Positions 21,938 to 29,126 of a stretch of DNA of 29,174 bases are shown here, piece by piece. The first letter of the stretch is position 1; the number at the start of each line of letters is the position of its first letter. The translations under genes and the position numbers were made by a program. The notes below the pieces were generated by a model, which worked only from the letters and a program-made list of their open reading frames with translations, was not told the origin of the DNA and searched no databases. Source of the DNA: JBBQTU01 sp038213005 (GTDB taxonomy: Bacteria > Planctomycetota > Phycisphaerae > Tepidisphaerales > Tepidisphaeraceae); assembly GCA_038213005.1 (NCBI GenBank), contig JBBQTU010000022.1, positions 1 through 29,174 on the forward strand, in the 5' to 3' direction.

Positions 21938-22592
21938 GGTGACCGCGTACTTCCAGAGCATGCCCGTGGCCACACCGGAGTGGGACTACGCGGAACTGCC
22001 GAGGCGGTATTGGACGCACAGCGGCGTGCCTCAGCTCCACGTCGAGGGCCTGCGCCGGATCGCTGAGCCTGATGATGCGGATGAACGGGCCGCGAAGTGG
22101 TGGCGGGCGCTGATCGCCGTCGGCAAGGCCTTGGACAGCAACGGCATTGTCGCGCTGCTGGGCAACCGTGGTTGTGGCAAGACTCAGATTGCGAGCAAGA
22201 TCATCCAGGACAACTGCCTGCGGCGCAGAGTTCCGAGCATCTACCGCCGGCTCGGCGACGTTTACGGCGATATTCGGGCCGCCTACAACATCCGGGGGCT
22301 GTCAGAAGCTTCGATTCTCGACCGCTTAGCCAGGTATGGGCTGCTTGTGCTGGACGAATGCCATGAACGTGCTGGTTCGGACTTTGAGGCACGCACATTG
22401 GCGCGATTGATCGACAGCAGGTACACGGTCATGAAACCGACCCTGTTGATCTCTAACGAGATGCTGGATGCGTTCACGGAGAGTATGGGGCCGTCTGTCG
22501 CGGATCGACTCCGAGAGAACGGAAAGGTGATCGTCTGCCGTTGGACGAGCTTTCGTGAACCGCAGGACAGCGTCATTGAGATGATCGAGTGA
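21864..22592 (+). CDS. DnaC/IstB-like AAA+ ATPase, helicase loader
   Basis: 242 residues from the ATG at 21864 with GAGGAGA upstream, overlapping the preceding gene by 74 bp. Walker A is GNRGCGKT (100-107), Walker B LLVLDE (160-165), and a sensor-1 motif TLLISNE follows, then a C-terminal Arg-containing segment (VADRLRENGKVIVC). This is the DnaC/DnaI/IstB pattern. Together with the winged-helix protein upstream it suggests autonomous or host-helicase-dependent replication of the excised element. No transposase (IstA) is nearby, so an IS21 role is unlikely. Confidence 0.83.
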   Translation: METRSNNDKPTRLDESLPKILSSDEVTAYFQSMPVATPEWDYAELPRRYWTHSGVPQLHVEGLRRIAEPDDADERAAKWWRALIAVGKALDSNGIVALLGNRGCGKTQIASKIIQDNCLRRRVPSIYRRLGDVYGDIRAAYNIRGLSEASILDRLARYGLLVLDECHERAGSDFEARTLARLIDSRYTVMKPTLLISNEMLDAFTESMGPSVADRLRENGKVIVCRWTSFREPQDSVIEMIE

Positions 22593-22602
22593 AAGAATCC
22601 CC

Positions 22603-22630
22603 TTGACGCCGGGGCAGAATAGTTGATAAT
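22603..22630 (+). promoter_or_regulatory. Sigma70 promoter of the XRE-integrase pair
   Basis: TTGACG (22603-22608), a 16-bp spacer and GATAAT (22625-22630). Transcription should begin about 7 nt further on, at 22637-22638, directly before the ATG at 22639. The transcript would be leaderless or nearly so. Confidence 0.65.
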
Positions 22631-22638
22631 AAGCAAGC

Positions 22639-22842
22639 ATGAGTGACGCACGGACGATGACTGAGGTGTTGAGGCAAGCAGTGAAGCAGGGTGGGCAATC
22701 CCGTTATGCGATCTCCAAGGCAACAGGCATTCAGCAATCTTCCCTCATGCGGTTCATGGACGGCAGCACGTCGCTGCGGCTGGATAAGGCGGATGCCTTG
22801 GCGGCCTACTTTGGGCTGGTGCTGGTGAACAAGGACAGGTGA
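22639..22842 (+). CDS. XRE/Cro-CI type HTH repressor, 67 aa
   Basis: The small helix-turn-helix reads RYAISKATGIQQSSLMRFMD, followed by GSTSLRLDKADALAAYFGL, the classical XRE order of recognition helix and scaffold helices. There is no Shine-Dalgarno before the ATG, while a strong promoter ends 8 bp upstream, implying leaderless translation as for lambda cI. It lies 3 bp before the integrase gene, so the two are probably co-transcribed. The likely role is repression of the element's replication or cargo promoters. Confidence 0.78.
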   Translation: MSDARTMTEVLRQAVKQGGQSRYAISKATGIQQSSLMRFMDGSTSLRLDKADALAAYFGLVLVNKDR

Positions 22843-22845
22843 ATC

Positions 22846-24150
22846 ATGGCAAGCATCATTGGTTATGACGGCGGTTTGAAACGGATTGACTTTGTGCCGA
22901 CTCCCAACGGGCAGCGCAAATCGCTTCGCCTGGGCAGGGTGAGCGTGAAGGTCGCCGAAGTGTGGCAGGCCAAGATCGAGGCGATCATCGGCGACAAGAA
23001 CGCCAACAGGCCGCATGACGCGGAAGTGTCGAAGTGGCTGGGCGGTCTGGATGAATCCATGCTTGCCCGGATGCGAGCCGGCGGGCTGGCCGACGGGGTG
23101 GGGCTGTCAGCGGTGACGCTGGGGGCGTTCATGGAGCAATTCTTCGCGGCGCTTCCTGGCAAAGACGCAACCCGGATCAGCTATGGCAATGTGCGGCGGA
23201 ATCTTGAAGGCTACTTCGCCACAACGCGGACCATGGGAAGCATCACGGCGGCGGATGCCGACGGTTGGCGGGCCTGGCTCACGGATACTGAGAAGCTATG
23301 CCAACCGACCGTATCCCGCCGGGTGATTGCAGCGCGGACGATGTGGCGCAAAGCAATGCGATGGAAACTGGTAGGGGAGAACGTCTTTGAAGGCGTGAAG
23401 GCGGGGCAGCAGGTCAATGAGTCGCGGAAGTTCTTTGTATCCCGTGCCGTGGCCGATGCGGTGCTCCAGGCGTGCCCGGATACCCAATGGCGGCTGATCT
23501 TCGCCCTGAGCCGCTACGGCGGTCTGCGGTGCCCCAGCGAGCATCTGGCGCTGCAATGGCAGGATGTGGATTTTGATCGCCGCCGGATCGTGGTGCGGTC
23601 CTGCAAGACTGAGCATCACGACGGTGGGGCGATGCGGACCATTCCTCTTTTCCCCGAGCTTGAGAAGCTTCTGTTGCGGGCATTTGCCGAAGCGCCGGAA
23701 GGCAACGCCCATGTGATCCTCTGCCGGAATCCCGGCATTAACTGGCGGACACAGTTGCAGCGCATTATCCGCAAGGCGAAGGTTGAGTGCTGGCCGAAGC
23801 TATTTCACAACCTGCGGGCGAGCCGGGAAAGTGAGTTGATGCGGGATTATGACCTGGCGACCGTCTGCAAGTGGATCGGCCATTCTCCCGCCGTGGCCGC
23901 AAAGCACTACGCGGTATCGGTTGACCTGAACGGCGACTTCCGCCGGGCAGCGGGTATCGCGGAACCGGGTGCAGTAGAGGCGCAGCGAAATGCGCAGCAG
24001 TCAGCGGCGGTTAGCAATTGTCAGCAAATGTCAGAGGATGGGGCAGATAACGAAAAAGCCCCGGAAAACCGGGGCTTTGACGTATCCTGTCATGTGCCTG
24101 CAAAGCCTGACTTTGCAGCGGGATGGGCGTTACAGGGCTCGAACCTGTGA
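22846..24150 (+). CDS. int: Tyrosine recombinase (site-specific integrase)
   Basis: 434 residues in the integrated state. An N-terminal arm-binding part and a core-binding helical domain (about 95-190) precede the catalytic domain. Catalytic residues are visible: R228 in YGGLRCPSE, a Lys in the SCKTEHH turn, H321 and R324 in FHNLRASRE, H346 in WIGHSP, and nucleophile Y355 in KHYAVS. The 79-residue tail beyond Y355 is unusually long. It passes through a hairpin and the att core and ends inside the tRNA-Val gene (ALQGSNL, stop at 24148-24150). In the excised circle the same frame would continue 68 codons into the element's left end. The enzyme recombines the tRNA-Val 3' end with attP. It lies 3 bp downstream of the XRE gene, with GGACAGG before the start. 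Confidence 0.93.
   Translation: MASIIGYDGGLKRIDFVPTPNGQRKSLRLGRVSVKVAEVWQAKIEAIIGDKNANRPHDAEVSKWLGGLDESMLARMRAGGLADGVGLSAVTLGAFMEQFFAALPGKDATRISYGNVRRNLEGYFATTRTMGSITAADADGWRAWLTDTEKLCQPTVSRRVIAARTMWRKAMRWKLVGENVFEGVKAGQQVNESRKFFVSRAVADAVLQACPDTQWRLIFALSRYGGLRCPSEHLALQWQDVDFDRRRIVVRSCKTEHHDGGAMRTIPLFPELEKLLLRAFAEAPEGNAHVILCRNPGINWRTQLQRIIRKAKVECWPKLFHNLRASRESELMRDYDLATVCKWIGHSPAVAAKHYAVSVDLNGDFRRAAGIAEPGAVEAQRNAQQSAAVSNCQQMSEDGADNEKAPENRGFDVSCHVPAKPDFAAGWALQGSNL
24035..24136 (+). repeat. Right 102-bp copy: integrase tail, hairpins and att core
   Basis: Counterpart of 15610-15711. It contains AAAGCCCCGG-AAAA-CCGGGGCTTT (24055-24078) and TGCAAAG-CCTGA-CTTTGCA just before the core. In the left copy the second hairpin keeps only its outer 5 bp. 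These palindromes could be integrase arm sites or a terminator. Confidence 0.8.
24121..24136 (+). other. attR core (16 bp, in tRNA-Val and in int)
   Basis: Identical to 15696-15711. It starts 3 bp outside the tRNA 3' end and stops at the T-stem/T-loop border, so integration restores a full tRNA. It also encodes GWALQ of the integrase. Confidence 0.82.
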
Positions 24151-24197
24151 CCCCCAGCGTGTCATGCTGGTGCGCTAGCCAACTGCGCCAAACGCCC
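24124..24197 (-). tRNA. tRNA-Val(GAC)
   Basis: All arms pair: acceptor GGGCGTT/AACGCCC, D stem GCGC/GCGC, anticodon stem CCAGC/GCTGG with loop ATGACAC (anticodon GAC at 24161-24163), 5-nt variable loop, T stem ACAGG/CCTGT with TTCGAGC loop, discriminator A. CCA is not encoded. It is the integration target of the element, and its 3' end overlaps the integrase stop. Confidence 0.96.
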
Positions 24198-24296
24198 GTC
24201 TTGTCGACTCTGTTGAGCCAACGCAGGATAGTATAGCCACCAGACGGTGGCAGGCAAGTGCGGCGGCGATATTGACTGCGGCGACGATATCGGCCG

Positions 24297-26054
24297 CTAT
24301 GCCGTGGCCTGCTGCAGCTTGCGGAGGATTCCGTCGGGCTCGGCCACGCCGGCGGCGACGATGGCGTCGGCGCGGGGCTGGGTGTTGGCGACGGCGTAGA
24401 TCCGCAGCTCGTCGGCGTTGCCCGAAGGGCGGACGTGGGCGACGTCGCCGCTGGCGAAGTACAGGCGGAGCCCGTCGATGTAGTTCATGCGCTGCAGCGC
24501 GCCGAAGCCGTCGGCGGGAGTGAAGAAGCTGGCGAGGGTCTGCTGGATCGTTCGCATCTGACTCACCATGGCGGCCAAGGCCGGCAGCGGGGCGCCGGCT
24601 GCGTCCAGGAGTTGCAGGCGGTCCGGGCTGAAGAGCACGTCGGCGATGGTCGGATCGGTGGGCGTGAAAGTCGTTACGATTTTCTGGCTTACCGGGCGGG
24701 GGAAGTTTCGCAGGAGGCTGGCGCGGCTGAAGCGGCGGGGGAGCGCATCAAAGGTCTGGGATAGCGTAAGGCCGCTGGCGGCCGCGCTGAACAGGACGCC
24801 GAGGATGGGGAGGATGGCATCGCGGGTGGGCAGGGCCTTGAGCGTCTTGCCGTAGCGGGTGATGTCGCTACCGGTGAGGAAGCCGCCGTTGGCTTCCCAG
24901 CCGCAGATGGCGAGGCGGCCTTTGGCGCGGGCCTTGTCCATGCCGGCGATGACGAAGGGGGAGCCGATGCGGGTCTTGGGCTCGACGATGTCCTTGAGGG
25001 CGCCGAGGTCGACGGCGTCGTTGCAGGTAATCGGGACGACCACGGCGTCCGCGTTGAGATACTCGGCGACCACCATGCCAACGAGATCGCCGCCGAAGAA
25101 GCGGACATGGCAGGGCGAGGCGGGGTTGCCGGTGGGGTCGACGGCGAGGATCAGGGGGCGGTCGCTGTCGCCGTCGGTGGAGACGACGGCGTGGATCGGG
25201 CCCTGGCGTTTCCACGCCTCGTCGGCGAGCTGCTGGATCGTGGCGAGTTGGGCGGCGTCGATGGCTTCGGTGTCGATGGGGACGAAGGTGTCGCTGCGGC
25301 CGGCGGGGATCACCTCCGCGCCCAGGCGACGAAGGATCTCATCGAGCAGGTCTCGGCCGACGGCGGAGTGATGGTAGGCGAGCAGGCGCATGCCGGCGAG
25401 GGTTTGGCCGGCGAAGAAGCTGGTGTAGCGGCGGATATAGGCTTCGGCGGCGTCGGGGCATTCGGGGGCCAGGGGGCGCGAGCCGGTCTTGAGTGAGCCA
25501 TCCCCGGCGAAGAGGGACTGCCCGAATGGCTGGGCGTAGAGGCGGGCTCGGACCAGCTCGACCCGGGCGTTGATCGGGGCTTCATCGTCTTTGAGCAGTT
25601 CGCCTTTAGCGGAGTTGGTCTTGTAGCCGTTTCGCTCGAAGGGGATGTGGCTGCCGGTGATCATCATGCTGCCCTGGCATCGCTCAAGGGCGAAGCTGGT
25701 GAGGGCGGGCGTGGGGAGGCGGCCGAGGTTGACGGGCTGCATGCCAGCGTCGGCGATGGCGCGCTGGATGGCCTGGGCGAGTTCGCCGCGGCCGCCCTGG
25801 GCGGGGACGAACTGGCAGGAACTGGGCCGCAGGTCGCAGGCGTAGTAGAAGGCCTCGCCTTTGCGGATGCCGCCTTTGTCGGCCGGGAGGTCCTGGAGGT
25901 ATTCCAACTCCGCGAGGGCATTAATGTAGATCTCAAGCTGGGTGAGATGGACGACTTCGCCGCGCCGGCCACTGGTGCCGAAGCGCAGGGGCTGCGGCTC
26001 GTAACTCAGGGCCGACCGTAGCGAGGGCGCGGTAACAGGTTCTGTGACTGTCAT
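24297..26054 (-). CDS. Phosphohexomutase (phosphoglucomutase/phosphomannomutase family)
   Basis: 585 residues with the four alpha-D-phosphohexomutase signatures: an N-terminal RFGTSGRRGE; the phosphoserine loop MMITGSHIPFERNGYK with S135; the metal loop STDGDSDRP (D294, D296, D298); the sugar-specificity loop GWEANGGFLTG; and the phosphate-binding RPSGNADELR near residue 550. The enzyme interconverts sugar 1- and 6-phosphates through a bisphosphate intermediate. The loops differ from the classical TASHNP and GEASGH forms, so substrate preference (glucose, mannose or glucosamine phosphate) is open. It is longer than bacterial PMM/PGM (about 460). No Shine-Dalgarno is evident before the ATG at 26054. 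Confidence 0.86.
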   Translation of the reverse strand: MTVTEPVTAPSLRSALSYEPQPLRFGTSGRRGEVVHLTQLEIYINALAELEYLQDLPADKGGIRKGEAFYYACDLRPSSCQFVPAQGGRGELAQAIQRAIADAGMQPVNLGRLPTPALTSFALERCQGSMMITGSHIPFERNGYKTNSAKGELLKDDEAPINARVELVRARLYAQPFGQSLFAGDGSLKTGSRPLAPECPDAAEAYIRRYTSFFAGQTLAGMRLLAYHHSAVGRDLLDEILRRLGAEVIPAGRSDTFVPIDTEAIDAAQLATIQQLADEAWKRQGPIHAVVSTDGDSDRPLILAVDPTGNPASPCHVRFFGGDLVGMVVAEYLNADAVVVPITCNDAVDLGALKDIVEPKTRIGSPFVIAGMDKARAKGRLAICGWEANGGFLTGSDITRYGKTLKALPTRDAILPILGVLFSAAASGLTLSQTFDALPRRFSRASLLRNFPRPVSQKIVTTFTPTDPTIADVLFSPDRLQLLDAAGAPLPALAAMVSQMRTIQQTLASFFTPADGFGALQRMNYIDGLRLYFASGDVAHVRPSGNADELRIYAVANTQPRADAIVAAGVAEPDGILRKLQQATA

Positions 26055-26161
26055 GGGTGCGTATATTGGTCAGCGAATCGGCCGGGTCAAATCCTGGGGT
26101 CGATGCGCAGGGACTGAACTGCGCCGGGCGCTCGTGTGCTGCGGCCGAAGTCCATCAACAT

Positions 26162-26247
26162 GGGTGGCATGCTCAGGCCGGTACTCCGGAATGAGCATGG
26201 GCTAACGAGCATGGTCATCTCGGAGTACCGATGTGGCCATGCCACCC
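26162..26247. repeat. Long imperfect inverted repeat
   Basis: Three nested arms: GGGTGGCATG (26162-26171)/CATGCCACCC (26238-26247), CGGTACTCCG (26179-26188)/CGGAGTACCG (26221-26230), and ATGAGCATG (26191-26199)/CATGGTCAT (26210-26218, one mismatch), with 7-nt symmetrical internal loops and a 10-nt apical loop. It lies in the 277-bp gap between the mutase and OsmC genes. It may be a MITE-like insertion or a processed/terminator structure. Confidence 0.8.
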
Positions 26248-26331
26248 CGATTTTAGGTTGGCATCAAAGCGACACAGTACACGACGGGGCGATGTTGCCT
26301 CGTCGGGCACGGAGGTCGCAGCGCCCGGAAC

Positions 26332-26760
26332 TCACGGCTGCAGGACAGCCTGCAGTTCAATGGGCGTGGCCGAGAGTGCCTGCGAGACGGGGCAGCCGGT
26401 CTTGGCTTCCAGTGCGATTTTCTGAAAGGCGGCGTCGTCAATGCCGGGGATGCGGGCCTGGGTGTAAAGCTTGATCTGGGTGATTTTGAAGCCGGCGCCG
26501 ACCTTCTCGACGGTGACCTTGGCGATGGTGTGGACGCGCTCGGGGCGGAAGCCGGCCGCGCCCAGCATGGCACTGAGGGCCATGGAGAAGCAGCCAGCAT
26601 GGGCGGCCGCGATGAGTTCCTCAGGGTTGGTCCCGGGGGCTTCCTCGAAGCGGGTGGCGAAGGAGTAGGTTCCCTGAAATGCGCCGCTATCGAGTTTGAG
26701 CGAGCCTTTTCCCTGTTTGAGATCGCCTTCCCATGTGGCTTGAGCGCCGCGTATCGGCAT
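26332..26760 (-). CDS. osmC: OsmC/Ohr family peroxide-resistance protein
   Basis: 142 residues with a perfect AAGGAGG Shine-Dalgarno 5 nt before the ATG at 26760. The two redox cysteines are present, C57 in HAGCFSMALS and C123 in TGCPVSQAL, and the N-terminal beta-hairpin shows ATWEGDLKQGKG. The protein forms an intertwined dimer that reduces organic hydroperoxides with lipoyl or other thiols. Motif details (EELIAAAHAGCFSMAL) favour the OsmC rather than the Ohr branch. It is a single-gene unit, convergent with nothing and upstream of the mutase on the same strand. Confidence 0.92.
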   Translation of the reverse strand: MPIRGAQATWEGDLKQGKGSLKLDSGAFQGTYSFATRFEEAPGTNPEELIAAAHAGCFSMALSAMLGAAGFRPERVHTIAKVTVEKVGAGFKITQIKLYTQARIPGIDDAAFQKIALEAKTGCPVSQALSATPIELQAVLQP

Positions 26761-27130
26761 AAGAGCCTCCTTCGTTTGTTAAGCTGTTGTAGTGACGATA
26801 CCCGGTGGCGGTGGATTGTGGCAATGCCGAAAGCGGCGGGGGGGGCGACAGCGGGTGGGTTGCACAGTGGCCCGGCCGCCCCGGCCGGAGCCTTCGGGGA
26901 TGTACCACGATGCTTGCCGGTGAGGTTGGCACCCCAACTCAAACAGACGCCACTACGTACTGTTCCACACAACATGTGTAGAACAACCAGGGCAACGCCC
27001 CAGGAACTCCCGGGCGGCCCACCACCAAAGCTCTGGAAGACCGACACAACTTCTCATCGCCTAACCTCGCCGAGGGCACCCTCATCAGCGACGTCAAAGT
27101 CGACCCCGAGACCTGCACCGACGCAGTGCA
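26761..27130. other. Gap of 370 bp, possible coding remnant only
   Basis: It holds the osmC leader on the minus strand. On the plus strand a short protein-like stretch around 27050-27135 (SPNLAEGTLISDVKVDPETC and following) has no start or partner and is not recognised. Nothing else was seen. Confidence 0.4.
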
Positions 27131-28489
27131 TCAACCCTCAACCGGATTCTCGATATCTCGAACCGGGCGCCGACCCAGCGGAGGTTGCAGTTCACGAATA
27201 TCGCGCAGAGGAACGTCGGTCGGCAGGTTGCTGGATGCGATCTTCAACGTGCCCACGCGTTGCGAGAGATAGATTCCCGAGTGGCCGCTGAACAGGTACG
27301 CGATGAAACAGGCTGCGGCGATATACACCACGTGGTTCGCCCCGAACAGCTCAATCCCCATCAGCGTGCATGCCAGCGGCGTGTTGGATGCTCCGGCAAA
27401 CACCGCGACAAAGCCCAGCCCTGCAAATAGGTCCGGCGGGGCGCCCAACGCCAGTGCCAGCACATTGCCCAGGGTTGCTCCGATGAAAAACAGCGGCGTC
27501 ACCTCGCCGCCTTTGAATCCGCAGCTCAGGGTGATCGCGGTGAACAGGATCTTCCACCACCAGCTCCAGACATGCGCGCCGCCCGGCGCGAACGATGACA
27601 GAATCGTCACAGCGCCAGAATCCGGCGAGCTCACCCCCAGGCCCAGATAGTCCCGCGTTCCCACCAGATACACCAGCGCGATCACAATCGCTCCGCCGAC
27701 CATTGGCCGGAGCATCGGCGAGGGAATCGCCCGCTTGAAGATGCGCCCCAGGCCGTGCGTCAGTTCCGAAAAGACCACGCTCGCCAGGCCAAACGCGACG
27801 GCCGCCGCCGCCACCTTGGTCAGCAGTATCCAGTTCAGCGGTGCCGAAGCCAGTGTGATGTGGTACGGCGTGTGGTGAATCCCCCACGCCGTGCAGGACC
27901 AGTCGCCAATGAGGCTGGCGATCAGGCACGGCACAATCGCTTCGTAGCTGATCCGGCCCATCGCAAGGACTTCCATCGCGAACACCGCCCCGGCCACCGG
28001 CGTCCCAAATACTCCGCCAAATCCGGCCGCAACCCCCGTCATCAGCAGGATGCGGACATCCTCCCGCTCCAGTCGCAGCCACCGGCCAACCGTGCTGGCG
28101 ATGCTTCCACCCATCTGCACCGCCGTGCCCTCGCGCCCCGCCGACCCGCCGAAGAGGTGGGTGAGAACTGTCCCCAGGAGAATCAAGGGGGCCATCCGCA
28201 GCGGGACACCGGCATCCGGCTCGTGGATCTCCTCCACGATCAGGTTATTGCCCCCCTCCACAGAACGGCCCAGTGTGTGATAGAGCCACCCCACGCCGAG
28301 GCCCGCCACGGGCAACAGCCACAGCAGCCACGGATGATCCCATCGTGCCTGCGTCGCCAGGTCCAGGGTCCAGAGAAATAGCGCACAGGCCGATCCAACC
28401 GCGCCGGCGGCCAGTCCTGCGATCAACGTCCATTTCAGCACATAAGCAGCGAGCCAAACCTGCTCGCGCGGATTCCACCGAAAGGGCAT
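27131..28489 (-). CDS. CLC-F type fluoride/proton antiporter
   Basis: 452 residues from the ATG at 28489, which has AGAGGAGC just upstream; an in-frame ATG at 28507 lacks one. CLC fold signatures are present but in the form of the fluoride-selective branch: GGNNLI (79-84) replaces the chloride-type GSGIP, GREGT (118-122) carries the gating Glu E120 in place of GREGP, GVFGTPVAGAVFAMEV follows at about 159-174, and GFKGGEVTPLFF lies at about 324-335. About ten or more hydrophobic segments span the inner membrane, and no CBS domain is attached. The protein exports F- in exchange for protons. A fluoride riboswitch lies in its leader, which independently supports the specificity. Confidence 0.93.
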   Translation of the reverse strand: MPFRWNPREQVWLAAYVLKWTLIAGLAAGAVGSACALFLWTLDLATQARWDHPWLLWLLPVAGLGVGWLYHTLGRSVEGGNNLIVEEIHEPDAGVPLRMAPLILLGTVLTHLFGGSAGREGTAVQMGGSIASTVGRWLRLEREDVRILLMTGVAAGFGGVFGTPVAGAVFAMEVLAMGRISYEAIVPCLIASLIGDWSCTAWGIHHTPYHITLASAPLNWILLTKVAAAAVAFGLASVVFSELTHGLGRIFKRAIPSPMLRPMVGGAIVIALVYLVGTRDYLGLGVSSPDSGAVTILSSFAPGGAHVWSWWWKILFTAITLSCGFKGGEVTPLFFIGATLGNVLALALGAPPDLFAGLGFVAVFAGASNTPLACTLMGIELFGANHVVYIAAACFIAYLFSGHSGIYLSQRVGTLKIASSNLPTDVPLRDIRELQPPLGRRPVRDIENPVEG

Positions 28490-28518
28490 ACAAGCTCCTC
28501 TGTGCACCGGACGGCCTT

Positions 28519-28560
28519 GGTCAGTCGGGGAAATCGCGCTACGGCTCGCGTTAGCTGACC
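28519..28560 (-). promoter_or_regulatory. Hairpin in the leader between riboswitch and clc start
   Basis: In the transcript GGTCAG (28560-28555) pairs with CTGACC (28524-28519), and an inner CGCG pairs with CGCG. It sits between the aptamer and the Shine-Dalgarno and is a plausible part of the expression platform. No T-run follows, so translational control is more likely than termination. Confidence 0.45.
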
Positions 28561-28580
28561 GCGCGCAACCCCACGAATAA

Positions 28581-28656
28581 CTTCGTAGGAGTCATCAGCG
28601 CGGTCCCAATCGGCAGGATCAGTCACCGGCAGTTGTGGCGAACTCCATCGCCGTCA
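28581..28656 (-). promoter_or_regulatory. Fluoride riboswitch (crcB motif)
   Basis: On the minus strand the aptamer reads GGCGATGGAGTTCGCC, then ACAACTGCC, a variable P3 arm, and finally GCTGATGACTCCTACGAAG. These are the conserved blocks of the fluoride aptamer, including the pseudoknot in which GGAGT of the first loop pairs with ACTCC near the 3' end. It lies about 90 nt upstream of the CLC-F start codon. Binding of fluoride normally turns the gene on. Confidence 0.93.
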
Positions 28657-28745
28657 CATTTTTCGGACATCAAAAAGATACTCCACGCCGCTTCATTCTG
28701 TCAAGATGGTCAGCCCGCAGCGAACATGCGGGCGTGCCTGTTTTG

Positions 28746-28913
28746 TCGGGCAGATGCAAGTCGCGCGTCAGCGGCTGGTTGGAGCGAATACGGTGCTGAA
28801 AGAGGTGTCGCCCTTTCAGGGCTCATTCAGGGTGAATGGTTCTAACCCAGGGCTGCGCGAGTACGCTTACCCTGGGCTCAAGAATGCCGCCCCGTTGGGG
28901 CTAAGAAATCGCG
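28746..28913 (+). repeat. 168-bp dispersed repeat, copy B
   Basis: Same length as copy A (5876-6043) with about 9 substitutions and no gaps. The main stem is CCCAGGG…CCCTGGG with inner GCGC-GAGT-ACGC. Right next to it is a perfect GCGTGCCCG-GAAAAA-CGGGCACGC hairpin (28911-28934). A degenerate TGCCTG…CGGGCA hairpin precedes it, so the unit with both end hairpins is about 200 bp. Confidence 0.88.
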
Positions 28914-28966
28914 TGCCCGGAAAAACGGGCACGCCCAGGGTACCTCCGGGAGAGGATCCCTGGAGT

Positions 28967-29126
28967 GCGGTAAGCTTCTTACCGCTTTACCGAGGCGAGC
29001 TTCTCGCCGGGAGGGCGGTGCAGCAGAGCAGGCCATGCATCGTCACTAACTGCTTGCCACAAGGAGCCGATCGGTATTCCTCCCGCCGACGAGGTCGGCT
29101 CGTCAAAGCTGCGAGAAGCTCGCAGC
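28967..29126. repeat. Cluster of short palindromes with 3-nt loops
   Basis: Four perfect hairpins: GCGGTAAG-CTT-CTTACCGC (28967-28985), GGCGAG-CTT-CTCGCC (28994-29008), GCCGAC-GAG-GTCGGC (29085-29099) and GCTGCGAG-AAG-CTCGCAGC (29108-29126). Three share an RAGCTTCTY core in one orientation or the other. No credible gene lies in 28660-29174. Confidence 0.7.

Larger units (their letters stand above)
15696..24136 (+). mobile_element. 8.4-kb tRNA-Val integrative element (satellite-like)
   Basis: It is bounded by 16-bp direct repeats of the tRNA-Val 3' end, with a tyrosine integrase at the right end facing the tRNA. Contents from right to left: integrase, XRE repressor, DnaC-like ATPase, replisome-organiser-like protein, small AlpA/excisionase-like proteins, an HTH protein, then unknown cargo with a structured RNA. 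No capsid, terminase, portal, tail, relaxase or conjugation gene is visible. The set resembles phage satellites or small replicating integrative elements. All genes are on the plus strand, with many 4-bp start/stop overlaps. Confidence 0.82.

Noticed and set aside
15696..24136. Complete prophage or conjugative element
   Set aside because: No capsid, terminase, portal, tail, lysis, relaxase or type IV secretion gene was seen in 8.4 kb.
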